A DNA stretch of 64,000 nucleotides. It comes from JAKQDH01 sp029558835. Its GTDB lineage: Bacteria; Planctomycetota; Phycisphaerae; UBA1845. Within the stretch, counting starts at the first letter, position 1; each line of letters opens with the position of its first letter. This document shows, piece by piece, positions 25,808 through 34,110 of the stretch. A model generated the notes under the pieces. That model searched no databases. It saw nothing but the letters and a program-made list of their open reading frames with translations, and was not told where the DNA came from. Location of the stretch: assembly GCA_035356615.1 (NCBI GenBank), contig DAOQSN010000014.1, forward strand, positions 1 through 64,000. Direction: 5' to 3'. A program made the translations under genes and the position numbers.

Positions 25808-26808
25808 GGGGTCGCCTCCCCGCTTTCGGCTGCCTGACCGGCCAGCTCTTCCGCCAGCGCCTGGGTCTCGCGGGCCACCCGCGAGCGGAAGAACGTATCC
25901 GCCTGCGGCACCCGCACCGTAATCTGATACAGGTCTGCCGCCAGCGGGAGGCACTCATCCGCCCCCGCATCTTCATTCTGACAGGTACAGAACTCCTCGA
26001 TCGCCCGGTCGTACCCCAGCCCCTCGCCCAGCGGTGCCCGGGGCTCGAACCCGATCGTCACCTGCACAATCTGGGGCAACGGGTTCTCGCTCTGCACGTC
26101 CCACGTGTCCCACCAGCGCAACCCATCGAAGTAGCAGAACCTCAGGTACACGACATCCGGGGCGTACAGCGCGTCCCAGTCCACCTCCTCCAGGGTCTGT
26201 GCTTCGGCCTCCGTGGTCGCACTGTCGCCCGCGAGCAACTCCTCAAGTTCCCCCGTCAGTTCCCCCTCCGTGCCGCCGCCCGCCAGTTCGCCGCCCGATG
26301 TCTCGTCCCCCGTCGCCTCTGCCGTCGAACTGAGCAGCTCATCCTGGGGCGGCAGGTACGGCATCCGCCGCTCGACGCGGGCCAGCCCCAGCGGCAGGTC
26401 CCACCCCTCGGTGTCCTGCGCCTCCGGATGCCGGACAATGTGATAGTCCACGCTGACCAGATCGTACTCCTGGGCGGGAACCTCAGCGTCGTACAAGTAG
26501 TCCTCAGCCACGCTCCGCCCGGGCAGGCGATGGGTCACCATCGTCAGACGCTCCGGCTCGCCGCGGAGGGAGCCCTGCCCCAGCGTGGCCGTCAGGCTCG
26601 TCTGCCGGATCTCCGTCGCCATGCGATCCAGCACCAGCCGCACAAGCTGTTGCCGCCGGTCCACCTCGGTGGCCGTCCGCCGCGTGTCCAGGCTCGACGA
26701 GTAGAACCAGTACGTCATCGAGGTGACCAGCACCAGGATGCCCATCGCCAGGACGACCTCCAGGAGCGTGAAGCCACGTCCCACGGGATGGCAACGCCAG
26801 CGTCTCAT
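25804..26808 (-). CDS. gspJ: GspJ-type minor pseudopilin
   Basis: Minor pseudopilin of the tip complex, 334 residues. The ATG at 26808 overlaps the gspI stop (ATGA). The short leader MRRWRCHPVGRG is followed by FTLLEVVLAMGILVLVTSM, so prepilin peptidase would cleave after Gly12 and the conserved Glu5 is present. The following region (DRRQQLVRLVLDRMATEIRQTSL) fits GspJ. It is longer than usual (about 200 residues) because of an acidic Gly/Glu/Thr-rich insertion of about 65 residues before the last strands (VVYLRFCYFDGLRWWDTWD). It sits in the gspG-H-I-J-K order and is probably translated by coupling with both neighbours. Confidence 0.88.
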   Translation of the reverse strand: MRRWRCHPVGRGFTLLEVVLAMGILVLVTSMTYWFYSSSLDTRRTATEVDRRQQLVRLVLDRMATEIRQTSLTATLGQGSLRGEPERLTMVTHRLPGRSVAEDYLYDAEVPAQEYDLVSVDYHIVRHPEAQDTEGWDLPLGLARVERRMPYLPPQDELLSSTAEATGDETSGGELAGGGTEGELTGELEELLAGDSATTEAEAQTLEEVDWDALYAPDVVYLRFCYFDGLRWWDTWDVQSENPLPQIVQVTIGFEPRAPLGEGLGYDRAIEEFCTCQNEDAGADECLPLAADLYQITVRVPQADTFFRSRVARETQALAEELAGQAAESGEATP

Positions 26809-27584
26809 GGCCCCTGTCCCCACAACGGGTTGCCGCTGCGGCCCCCGCCGCCCTCCTCGCCCTCCTCGCCTTCCTCGCCCTCCTCGGACGCTTCCCCACC
26901 CCCCAGCCCGGCATCCAGCAGGCCTTGCCGCACGTCGGCCGGCAACTGGGCCAGCAACGTGCTGATGTCCATCCCGAACGCGTCCAGCAGCGTCGGGAGG
27001 ACCTCGATGAGTTCCTCGAAATCCAGCTTGCCCAGCAGGGCAGGGTCGAAATCCTGCGGGTCAAGTCCGTCGATACCCAGCCCGCCGAGCTTTGTGCCGA
27101 GTTGCTCCGCCTCCTCTACCGTCAGCCCGAACGACTCCTCGAGGTCCACCCGCTGTGGTACCGCCCGCATCGTGCGCAGCGTGAAGCAACTCCGGATGTC
27201 GTCAAACTTGAACTCGTCCTCGTCATCTCGACGCAGAGGATCACGCAGAATCTCCACCGTCAGCAGGTACAGTTCGTCGTTGCCCGTCTCGTCGATGGTC
27301 AGCCGCCACCCCCACTCCGGGAAGCGCGGGCCGAACGTCTGCTCCTGCACCTGGTCCACCGACTTCAGCTCGATCAGCCCGGTATCCAACTGGGCCAGGA
27401 ACTGCTCCGCCAAGGCCTTGGCCTGCATGTTGACCCGCATCTGGTGGATGGACGTGTCGGCACCCTGCACCATCGCCCCCAGCACGGCCAGCCCGACGAT
27501 GAGCATCCCCGTCGCAATCACCGTCTCCAGCAGCACGTAGCCCGACGCACGCTGCCGACGGGGACATCGGCGCCCGGGTGCCAT
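26805..27584 (-). CDS. gspI: GspI-type minor pseudopilin
   Basis: Minor pseudopilin, 259 residues from the ATG at 27584. The leader MAPGRRCPRRQRASG precedes YVLLETVIATGMLIVGLAVLG, a prepilin-like helix in which Tyr replaces the usual Phe at +1 and Glu5 is kept. The rest matches GspI in having a short beta-rich domain (WGWRLTIDETGNDELYLLTVEILRD split by charged loops). The C-terminal half is an unusual acidic, Leu-rich extension ending in GEEGEEGEEGGGG. In-frame ATGs upstream at 27689 and 27815 would add residues encoded by repeat sequence (MAKRSAA...), so I prefer 27584, which is itself at the edge of a family A repeat. Confidence 0.82.
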   Translation of the reverse strand: MAPGRRCPRRQRASGYVLLETVIATGMLIVGLAVLGAMVQGADTSIHQMRVNMQAKALAEQFLAQLDTGLIELKSVDQVQEQTFGPRFPEWGWRLTIDETGNDELYLLTVEILRDPLRRDDEDEFKFDDIRSCFTLRTMRAVPQRVDLEESFGLTVEEAEQLGTKLGGLGIDGLDPQDFDPALLGKLDFEELIEVLPTLLDAFGMDISTLLAQLPADVRQGLLDAGLGGGEASEEGEEGEEGEEGGGGRSGNPLWGQGP

Positions 27585-27662
27585 GCTTTCCCGCAACGTT
27601 AGTCGCGGGTAAGCATGCCGTCGCAACGGGCGAGCATGCCCACCCCCGCCCACGGCAGGTAA
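27576..27662. repeat. Family A repeat (copy 3) at the 5' end of gspI
   Basis: The sequence GGTGCCATGCTTTCCCGC starts an imperfect palindrome closed by TCGCGGGTAAGCATGCC. A second arm pair, CATGCCCACCCCCGCC with its degenerate partner, follows. It overlaps the ATG chosen for gspI and directly adjoins a family B core. Confidence 0.75.
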
Positions 27663-27663
27663 C

Positions 27664-27696
27664 GGGATGGCGGCGCTGCGCTTGGCCATGCCACCC
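27664..27696. repeat. Family B repeat core (copy 1)
   Basis: A 33-base unit with inner sequence GGCGGCGCTGCGCTTGGCC between GCATGG/CCATGC-type ends. It is nearly identical to 34513-34545 and, inverted, to 52571-52603. Confidence 0.75.
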
Positions 27697-27735
27697 CCAG
27701 GCGCTGCCCCACCACAATCGGGAGCCGGCGTCGCG

Positions 27736-28581
27736 TCAGCGTGAGCCGGCGTCCGCGGCCGCTGCCTGCTGGGCCTGCCGGCGCAGGGCGTTGTATTCAC
27801 GCAGTTCGAGCACATCGTCTTCCGTCAGCACCCGTCGTTCGAGGAAGTCCTGCCGCAACAGCACCGGCCAGTTCTTGTCCTCGAACAAATCCAGTTCTTC
27901 CTCATAAAACGGCCGCTGGAGCCACGACAGCCCCAAGTCACCATCCAGGATCACCTCGATCACCCGCGCGGGCTCGTCGGCATCCCGCTCCGCTCGTTTG
28001 GCCAGCTCATCCGGCTCCAGGCTGCGGTCGGCGTCCGTCAGCACGAACGTCACCCACGGGCAGTAGCCGTCCGGCTCGACGTAGAGCGGCGGCCAGCGCG
28101 GGTTCAGGTCGCGGAACTTGCGAATCAGCACGTCCCTGACTTCACTCCGCTGCTCCCGCGCCTCGCGCAGGGTGTCGATGGTCGGACGGCCCAGGCGCAC
28201 CTCCGCGCACCAGACGTCGCCCAGCAACGTGTCCCCCACCGCCCAGGGGGCCGTCACCAGCGTCCAGACCTCCGGGGCCTCGAGGGGCTCGTTCTCCCGC
28301 TCGATCCGCGGCTGCCGATCGGTGCCCAGTGCGTCCTTCTCGTTCTCCTCGGGATCGGGGAACCGAACCCGATACCGCTTGCCGTCCCAGGCCGCGTTGG
28401 CCCGCACCAGCCCGAGCAACGCCTCCAGCCGCCGGGCGGACTCCGGCAACTGCTGCTCGCGGTACTCGCGGAAGAACGCCGGCATCGCCAGCCCCGCCAG
28501 CACCACCAGCAATGCGATGACCAGACTCACCTCCAGCAGCGTGAAGCCGCCTGCGCGATGATGGTGGTCCCGCGTCCGCAT
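27736..28581 (-). CDS. gspH: GspH-type pseudopilin
   Basis: Minor pseudopilin, 281 residues from the ATG at 28581. The leader MRTRDHHHRAGG is followed by FTLLEVSLVIALLVVLAG, with cleavage expected after Gly12 and Glu5 present. The next helix (RRLEALLGLVRANAAWDGKRYRVRF) matches the GspH pattern in which an Ala/Trp stretch leads into a beta-barrel. It is about 100 residues longer than usual GspH, with a charged helical C-terminal tail. An upstream in-frame ATG at 28791 would place 70 residues, partly encoded by a family A repeat, before the helix and is unlikely. Confidence 0.83.
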   Translation of the reverse strand: MRTRDHHHRAGGFTLLEVSLVIALLVVLAGLAMPAFFREYREQQLPESARRLEALLGLVRANAAWDGKRYRVRFPDPEENEKDALGTDRQPRIERENEPLEAPEVWTLVTAPWAVGDTLLGDVWCAEVRLGRPTIDTLREAREQRSEVRDVLIRKFRDLNPRWPPLYVEPDGYCPWVTFVLTDADRSLEPDELAKRAERDADEPARVIEVILDGDLGLSWLQRPFYEEELDLFEDKNWPVLLRQDFLERRVLTEDDVLELREYNALRRQAQQAAAADAGSR

Positions 28582-28618
28582 CGTCGTTGCCGCCCCATCA
28601 GTCAGGGTCTCGTCCGTC

Positions 28619-28661
28619 GGGTACCATGCTTTCCCGCGCCGGGCGTCGCGGGCAGGCATGC
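28619..28661. repeat. Family A palindrome (copy 4) between gspG and gspH
   Basis: ATGCTTTCCCGCG and its degenerate complement GTCGCGGGCAGGCAT form a hairpin-capable core identical in design to the other family A copies. Only the core is present. Confidence 0.7.
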
Positions 28662-28700
28662 TCGTGGCTCGGGTGTGCGTCGTCGCATCCTCCACCCTCA

Positions 28701-28729
28701 CCTCTGCCCCTCTCCCTGGCAGGCAGAGG
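28701..28729 (-). terminator. Hairpin after gspG, possible attenuator or mRNA stabiliser
   Basis: CCTCTGCC (28701-28708) and GGCAGAGG (28722-28729) form a perfect 8-bp stem with a 13-base loop, about 90 bases past the gspG stop. No U-tract follows on the minus strand, so a simple intrinsic terminator is unlikely. A stabilising or partial-termination hairpin after the major pseudopilin gene would fit the excess of GspG needed over minor pseudopilins. Confidence 0.4.
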
Positions 28730-28816
28730 GGTTTGGCAGCGCATGTCCACGGATCATCACCCCCAGGTCCGGAGGACCCGGGGACCCACAAAAGCTACCC
28801 GGGTACCCAAGCCGAG

Positions 28817-29287
28817 CTACTGCTCGACCCAGTTCTTGATGTCGTCGCTGCGCTCCTTGCCGCCATCGTCCTTGCCGTCAGGGCCGCAGCTCCACAGATC
28901 GTAGCTGTCTTCATTAACCTGCCCCGGACACTTGTACAGGAAGGCCTTGCCCCAGGGGTCCTTGAGTTCCTCGAGCGTCGTGGGGTTCTGCATGTAGGGC
29001 CCCTTCCAGCGCTCGGCGTCCTCACCGCGGGGAGCCTTGTAAAGCGCTCCGAGCCCCTCGTCGTCCTCCGGATAGCGCCCCATGTCCCATTTGTAGGCTT
29101 CCAGCGCCTTGCCGATCGGACCATTACGACCGACGGCCGCCCGGGCAAGGTCCTGGCGCGCCTTCTCCGCCTGCCCGAAAAGCTGCGGAATGGCGAACGC
29201 CGCCAGCAACGCCAGAATGCCTGCGACCAGCAGCACCTCGATCAGGGTGAAACCCGACCTCCTCGTTCGTCTCTTGCTACCCATCAC
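28817..29287 (-). CDS. gspG: Major pseudopilin GspG
   Basis: Main subunit of the type II secretion pseudopilus, 156 residues, close to the normal 140-150. The leader MMGSKRRTRRSG ends in Gly12 before FTLIEVLLVAGILALLAAF, with Glu5 needed for helix packing. The conserved GspG segment follows: ALEAYKWDMGRYPEDDEGLGALY, then DPWGKAFLYKCPG and the terminal SYDLWSCGPDGKDDG, which holds the acidic residues that bind Ca2+ in GspG. It is the clearest evidence that the locus is of type II secretion rather than type IV pilus type. Met1 or Met2 could be the start. Three other pseudopilin genes (H, I, J) and gspK follow. Confidence 0.96.
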   Translation of the reverse strand: MMGSKRRTRRSGFTLIEVLLVAGILALLAAFAIPQLFGQAEKARQDLARAAVGRNGPIGKALEAYKWDMGRYPEDDEGLGALYKAPRGEDAERWKGPYMQNPTTLEELKDPWGKAFLYKCPGQVNEDSYDLWSCGPDGKDDGGKERSDDIKNWVEQ

Positions 29288-29369
29288 ACGATCTCCTCAA
29301 GCGTCGCCCGGAAGCCGCCGCGAATCCGTTTCCGCCCCGGCGCCCCGCGACCTTGTCTTGCTTCGTTGT

Positions 29370-30566
29370 TCAGCGCACGGCCGAGCCCATCGTCAGGATC
29401 GGCAACAGCAACGCCACCGCGATGCAGAACACCACCATCGCCATCATCACCAGCAGAATCGGCTCCAGCACCCGCACCCCCAGGTCAATCGCCCGGGCCG
29501 TGCGGGCCTCGTTGGTGTCCGCAATCTGCACCAGCACGGTCTCCAGGTTGTTGCTCTCTTCCGCCACGGCGATCATGTCGATGATCGCCGGCGGGAACAT
29601 GCCGCAACGTCCCAGCGGCGCCGAGAGGCTCTCGCCCTTGCGCACGCTCTCGCCCGACTGGTCGATCACCGTGGCCAGCGTCGAGTAACCCGCCGAGTCG
29701 CGGGCGATCTTCAAAGACTGGAGAATCGGCACCCCGTTGTGCAGCAGCGTGCCCAGAATCCGGCAAAACCGGCACAACGCAGTCATCATCACGATCCGAC
29801 CCAGCAACGGCGCCCGCAGGCTAAGTTGCTCCAGCGCCAGTTTGCCTCCCGCAGTTCGCTTCCAGGCCAGAAACGCCATCACTACGACCACGATCCCTCC
29901 CGCCATCATCAGGTAGTGATGCTGCAGGAAATCCGAGACCGCGAACACCAGCTTCGTCATGATGTTGAACGTCTCGGGACGCAGATGGGCCCGCAGCTTC
30001 GGCACCACCACCACCATCAGCAGCGTCACCACCGCGCTGCCCGCCACCACCAGGATGCACGGGTATATCAGCGACCCGATCAGCTTGTTGCGCAGTTCGT
30101 CCTGCTTCTCCGCAAACAGCGCGATACGCTGCAGTACGTCCTCCAGAAACCCGCCCTGCTCCCCCGCCCGCACCATCGACGAATGCAGCGGCTGAAACAC
30201 CCGCGGGTGCTTGGCCATCGCGTCGCCCAGCGACATGCCGCCGGCCACGTCCTCCCGCAACTCCTTGACCATCTGCGGCAGTCCGCCCTGCCCGCTCTGG
30301 CGCCCCAGCACGTCCAGGGCACGCAGCATCGGCACCCCCGCCCGCAGCAGGTCCGCCAACTGACTGTAGAACGTCGTCAGATGCTGCGTCTTGATCCGCC
30401 GCCGGCTGAACGGAACCGTCGCCTCGGCCGTGCCCTCCACCACCTTCACCGGAAACAGCGCCCGCTCCTCCAGTTGGCGCAACGCCACCTGGTAGTTCTC
30501 GGCCGTCAGGACCCCTTCCTCGGTCTGCCCGGCACTGCTCAGCGCTCGGTAGGTGTAGCTGGGCAT
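29370..30566 (-). CDS. gspF: Inner-membrane platform protein GspF
   Basis: Polytopic platform protein that couples the ATPase to pseudopilus assembly, 398 residues as usual. It opens MPSYTYRALSSAGQTEEG, typical of GspF/PilC, and has the duplicated cytoplasmic domain: first copy FYSQLADLLRAGVPMLRALD ... VRAGEQGGFLEDVL, second copy FCRILGTLLHNGVPILQSL ... AVAEESNNLETVL. Three membrane segments are visible (about 170-190, 220-240 and the C-terminal VLEPILLVMMAMVVFCIAVALLLPI). Its ATG overlaps the stop of a 41-codon ORF. gspE, which normally precedes gspF, is absent here. Confidence 0.95.
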   Translation of the reverse strand: MPSYTYRALSSAGQTEEGVLTAENYQVALRQLEERALFPVKVVEGTAEATVPFSRRRIKTQHLTTFYSQLADLLRAGVPMLRALDVLGRQSGQGGLPQMVKELREDVAGGMSLGDAMAKHPRVFQPLHSSMVRAGEQGGFLEDVLQRIALFAEKQDELRNKLIGSLIYPCILVVAGSAVVTLLMVVVVPKLRAHLRPETFNIMTKLVFAVSDFLQHHYLMMAGGIVVVVMAFLAWKRTAGGKLALEQLSLRAPLLGRIVMMTALCRFCRILGTLLHNGVPILQSLKIARDSAGYSTLATVIDQSGESVRKGESLSAPLGRCGMFPPAIIDMIAVAEESNNLETVLVQIADTNEARTARAIDLGVRVLEPILLVMMAMVVFCIAVALLLPILTMGSAVR

Positions 30567-30691
30567 TACTCCATCCTCGTCACGCTCGTGACGCCATCCG
30601 ACGCCACCAGCGCGGTCGATTCACCAGGCGTTGCGAAGCCGATCACCCCGCAGACAGGCGTGCAGGCCGGCGAGGAACACCGACACGACAT
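30566..30691 (-). CDS. Small 41-residue Cys-rich leader ORF coupled to gspF
   Basis: Read on the minus strand from ATG 30691, 41 sense codons end in TAA at 30566-30568. That stop overlaps the gspF ATG (TAATG). A strong ribosome binding sequence (AGGGAGG) lies about six bases upstream of the ATG. The peptide begins MSCRCSSPACTPVCG, with four Cys in the first 14 residues, and ends VTSVTRME. The predicted promoter at 30758-30786 would place it first in the operon. It resembles no family I know. Spacing, ribosome binding site and stop-start overlap support translation; a regulatory leader peptide or small operon protein are both possible. Confidence 0.5.
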   Translation of the reverse strand: MSCRCSSPACTPVCGVIGFATPGESTALVASDGVTSVTRME

Positions 30692-30757
30692 GGGACCCTC
30701 CCTGGTCCACGGCGGATCGAGCCGTCTCAGCGACAGCCCGCAGCAAGCTCTGACCCG

Positions 30758-30786
30758 AAAGTATCCGCTTCTTCAGCCAGGGTCAA
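30758..30786 (-). promoter_or_regulatory. Predicted sigma70-type promoter of the secretion operon
   Basis: On the minus strand TTGACC and TACTTT are separated by 17 bases, a good match to -35 and -10 elements. Transcription would start near 30750, about 60 bases before the small ORF and about 185 before gspF. Confidence 0.5.
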
Positions 30787-30951
30787 TCACCGCCCTCGGC
30801 CGTCGGGTCCACCTCGAAGGCACACACCCGTCCCCGCGCAGCAGCCTGCGCCGGGCCCGGTCGCACACGTCGCCTCGCAGGTTTGTACACCCGCCGCCGC
30901 CCTCGATTGCATGACCCTCAAGCCACCCAGCCGAACCCACCCCCACGGACG
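30787..30951. other. Remaining spacer between cytidylate kinase and the secretion operon
   Basis: With the promoter and small ORF this spans 30567-30951. Apart from those two features I see no gene, repeat or terminator hairpin. Confidence 0.4.
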
Positions 30952-31653
30952 CTAGGCGTTTCCGTCAGCATCCGGTCGCAAACCGGCCGGAGCCCGTACC
31001 CGGTCGGACACCAGCTCCACCAGACGATCCACAACCTCCGCCAACTCCATGTGACTCGTATCCAGGACGATCGCTTCCCCGGACTTGAGCAGCGGCGCCC
31101 ACTGCACACAGTCATCCTGGTCCCGCCGAATCAGATTTTCCATTACCTCGGCAATTTTCACAGACTCACCGTCTGCGGTCAGGTCTGCCAGCCGCCGCTG
31201 AGCCCGCACCTTCGGGTCGGCGTCCAGTACGAACTTCACGTCCGCGTCGGTGAACACGACACTGCCCTGGTCGCGCCCCTCCGCCACCAGCGAGCCCAGC
31301 CGCCGCCCGAGCGCACGCTGCCGCTCCACCAGCAACGCCCGGATGCCGGCGTGGCGCGCGACGTAAGGGGTCACCTCGCTCACCGCCAGCGACCGCACGG
31401 CCTCACTGACGTCCTGACCGTCGGCGCGGATGCGCGTGTGCGTCGGACCGCAGTCCACCTCCAGGGTAATCCGCCGGGCAATCTCCAGCAGGGCCGCGCT
31501 GTCCTCGAAGTCGATGCCCTGCTGCAAGCCCACCCAAGCGATCGCGCGATACATCGCCCCCGTATCGAGGTACGCAATGCCCAGCCGGGCGGCCAGCTTG
31601 CGCGCCACGGTGGACTTTCCGGACCCCGCCGAACCGTCGATCGTGATGATCAT
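30952..31653 (-). CDS. cmk: Cytidylate kinase
   Basis: Phosphorylates CMP and dCMP in the cytoplasm. It opens MIITIDGSAGSGKSTVARKL, containing the P-loop GSAGSGKS, then YLDTGAMYRAIAW, the nucleotide-monophosphate binding region characteristic of Cmk, and GRDQGSVVFTDADVKFVLDA near residue 130, followed by an Arg-rich lid. The length of 233 residues is normal. It stands on the same strand upstream of the secretion operon, separated by about 385 bases, so probably is a separate transcript. The ATG at 31653 is the natural start. Confidence 0.95.
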   Translation of the reverse strand: MIITIDGSAGSGKSTVARKLAARLGIAYLDTGAMYRAIAWVGLQQGIDFEDSAALLEIARRITLEVDCGPTHTRIRADGQDVSEAVRSLAVSEVTPYVARHAGIRALLVERQRALGRRLGSLVAEGRDQGSVVFTDADVKFVLDADPKVRAQRRLADLTADGESVKIAEVMENLIRRDQDDCVQWAPLLKSGEAIVLDTSHMELAEVVDRLVELVSDRVRAPAGLRPDADGNA

Positions 31654-31868
31654 GCCTGCACTTCCCGCCCCCGACCCGCGGCCATCATAGCGGCCGGACG
31701 CCGGCGGAGAAACCGCGCGCGCATCAACCCGCGCGCCGGGCGCCGCCCGCGCGCAGCCTCCTCCAGAGGCAACGACCGAGCCGTCATCTTGAATCAGCTT
31801 GGCGAGTCGCGACGAGGAACCAGCAGAAGAGCACGCCGGCCGCCGGCTGGTCGGCTGTCACTCCCGGC

Positions 31869-32459
31869 CTACGCATGGGCGCCCGAGTTGCCCGGAGCGG
31901 CCTCGATCAACTCGATCAGGCGGCGTACCTCAAACGGCTTAGGCAGGTAGGCGTCGAAGCCGTCCTGGAGCAAGGCCTGACCTCGGTTGTCACCCAGGAC
32001 GTGACCGATGCCGATGAGGCGTGCCGACGCCACCTCCGGCGACGAACGGACCGCCCGACTCAGCCCGCGGGTCGTCACCCCCGGCAGGTCCAGGTCTACG
32101 ACAATCGCCTGCGGCTGCAGGCTCTGGGCCAGCATGCCGGCCTCGAAGGCCGAACTGGCGCCGCTGACCTCGTAGCCGGCATCCCGGGCCACCGCGCGGC
32201 AGATGGCCTCGCAAGTCTGGGCGTCGTGGTCCACAATCAGCACCCGCGTGGCGCCGGCGTCCAACCCGTTGAGGGGAATGCCGTTAGCCCGCATGAAACG
32301 AACCAGTTGGTCCAGGGGGATGCGCCGGTCGCGGCTGCCGGGAATCCGATACCCCGGCAACTGTCCGGAGTCGAACCACTTTGATACCGTGCGTGGCGCG
32401 ACGTTGCAGATCTTGGCCACCTGGCCCGTCGTCAGCACGTTCTTCTTGTTCGCTGGCAT
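31869..32459 (-). CDS. Excisionase-type HTH fused to a response-regulator receiver domain
   Basis: A 196-residue predicted regulator in unusual order: DNA-binding domain first, receiver second. Residues about 6-55 (VLTTGQVAKICNVAPRTVSKWFDSG, then LPGYRIPGSRDRRI) are a MerR/excisionase-like winged helix. Residues about 72-190 are a CheY-like receiver: LIVDHDAQ with the acidic pocket, VVDLDLPG with the phospho-acceptor Asp, and YLPKPF with the invariant Lys. Most response regulators have the receiver at the N terminus. No histidine kinase gene lies nearby, so it is an orphan regulator. The ATG at 32459 is preferred over 32477. Confidence 0.85.
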   Translation of the reverse strand: MPANKKNVLTTGQVAKICNVAPRTVSKWFDSGQLPGYRIPGSRDRRIPLDQLVRFMRANGIPLNGLDAGATRVLIVDHDAQTCEAICRAVARDAGYEVSGASSAFEAGMLAQSLQPQAIVVDLDLPGVTTRGLSRAVRSSPEVASARLIGIGHVLGDNRGQALLQDGFDAYLPKPFEVRRLIELIEAAPGNSGAHA

Positions 32460-33087
32460 GATCCACCCCAACGGCACACGCGCTGGTGTTCCGCACCGGC
32501 TGGGCCGGACTCAACGCTTGGTCCGACGGCGCCAACCGTAGCGGTTACGCTTGTCGCATCGGCAGTTTGCGCGCTCGCTTTGAGGGCCGTCTGGGCTTCG
32601 GCTGGGCGCCGCTTTCCCAGACGCGACTCCTGCACCCTTACCCGCGTCGTTACCGGGCGTGCCGGACCGCGCGACGCGGTGGCGCTACTGCCTTGCGTTG
32701 TCACCAGCGGTGTACTTACTGCCGCAGGATTGGGGGGAGAACCCCGCGGCCGGCAGACTGTTCTCACCCTCTGCCGTCGGAACGACCGGGAGACAAGCCC
32801 ACTCCCGCGCACACGTCAGGTACGCCGGAGCCGCTTGGCCCCGCGACCAATTCTAGGCCGGCTTGCGACGGTTATCCGGCCTGTAATGAAATCAAGAGGT
32901 GAACAACCGGCCTGTGCCAGCGGAGAAGCAGGCGCGCTCCACGTCTTCAGCACGCGGTGGAATCAGCGTCGTGGTCGGGACGGCGTGCGCCCTGGGAACG
33001 AAGGGGGGATCGACGAGAGTAGTCCCGCTTCCAGGGCCTGGAAGGCCCTGGGAAGCCGCCCGCTTCCTCAACCGTCCGTCTCGCAGA
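32460..33087. other. Intergenic region without recognised gene
   Basis: 628 bases between the regulator and the LysM gene. The open frames here are Arg/Ser/Pro-rich and overlap each other on both strands, as expected from GC-rich noncoding sequence. No RNA gene or repeat was recognised. Confidence 0.5.
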
Positions 33088-34110
33088 CTACCGCTGGCCC
33101 GCGTTGACCGGAAGCGTCAGCACCTGCCCGACGCGCAGGTTGCGCGGATCACCGTCCACCAGCGCGCGGTTCAGCTCGAAAAGCTCACGCCAACGCGACG
33201 ACGAGCCCAGGACCTCCCGCGCGATGCCGTAGAAGGTATCCCCGGCGCGCACTCGATACGTGCGCGCGCCCGTCGGTGTCGTACTCGCAGGCGCTGCCGG
33301 CACGCCGGCGACCGTCGACGCGGGTGCCGCGCTGGCGGGCAGCTCGGCCGGGCGGGCCGGAATCCGAATCGACATGCCGGGTGACAATCGAGACGGGTTC
33401 GTCACCTGGGGGTTCTGGTCGATCAGATACTGCGTGTAACGCTCGGACCCATAGTAGCTGCGGGCGAGCGCTGCGAACGTATCACCCGGCTGAACCTTGT
33501 GGGTGTCCATGGCCGGGGGGCCTGCGGCTGAAGCACTGTCCGCCACCGCCCGACTCGGCCCCGTCACCACGGGGTTGGGCACCGCTCGTGGACCGACCGC
33601 GGGCGGGCCAGCCGGCGGGTCTGTCGGTGACGGCGGCGCGGTCGCGATCGCTGCCTCCGGTCCGACGGGGTAAGCCGGTTCCGGCGGCGCCGGAGACGGC
33701 TGCCCCCCCACTGCACCTGACCGGGCCGACGCCCCGTCCGTCTCGCTCGGCAACGAGCCGCGCGCCGGCGCCCGCACGGTCCGCTCCGGTGTGCCGCTCG
33801 GGGCAACCGGGCCGGCTGTCACCGGGGTCGGAGCCGGTGTTGTCGGCAAACCTGCCGGGGCCGCTCGATGCCCCGGGGCCCGCGGCTCCGCTGATGCCAC
33901 CCGCGCACCGGGTCGGTCCGTACGCATCGGTGTGGCCGCTCGCGTCGCCTCACTCGGGGTCTGTGGCGCAGGCTTGGCCGGCGAAGCCGCGCTATCGCCA
34001 ACGGCAACGGGCGCCTCCTCCTTGTCACGAAACGCGAAATACCCCCAACCCGCCACCACCAGAACAAACGCCACCACGATGCCGACCTTCACATCCGTGC
34101 GCATGGCCAC
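33088..34110 (-). CDS. Membrane-anchored protein with two LysM domains
   Basis: A 340-residue protein expected to bind peptidoglycan or related glycan. One N-terminal membrane helix (about residues 9-26, VGIVVAFVLVVAGWGYFAF) is followed by a long Pro/Ala-rich spacer to about 195. Two LysM domains follow: HKVQPGDTFAALARSYYG ... LSPGMSIRIP at about 200-248, and YRVRAGDTFYGIAREVLG ... RVGQVLTLP at about 285-333. There is no peptidase or amidase domain, so it may be an adaptor. It lies between the regulator and secDF, probably as its own unit. Confidence 0.85.
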   Translation of the reverse strand: MAMRTDVKVGIVVAFVLVVAGWGYFAFRDKEEAPVAVGDSAASPAKPAPQTPSEATRAATPMRTDRPGARVASAEPRAPGHRAAPAGLPTTPAPTPVTAGPVAPSGTPERTVRAPARGSLPSETDGASARSGAVGGQPSPAPPEPAYPVGPEAAIATAPPSPTDPPAGPPAVGPRAVPNPVVTGPSRAVADSASAAGPPAMDTHKVQPGDTFAALARSYYGSERYTQYLIDQNPQVTNPSRLSPGMSIRIPARPAELPASAAPASTVAGVPAAPASTTPTGARTYRVRAGDTFYGIAREVLGSSSRWRELFELNRALVDGDPRNLRVGQVLTLPVNAGQR

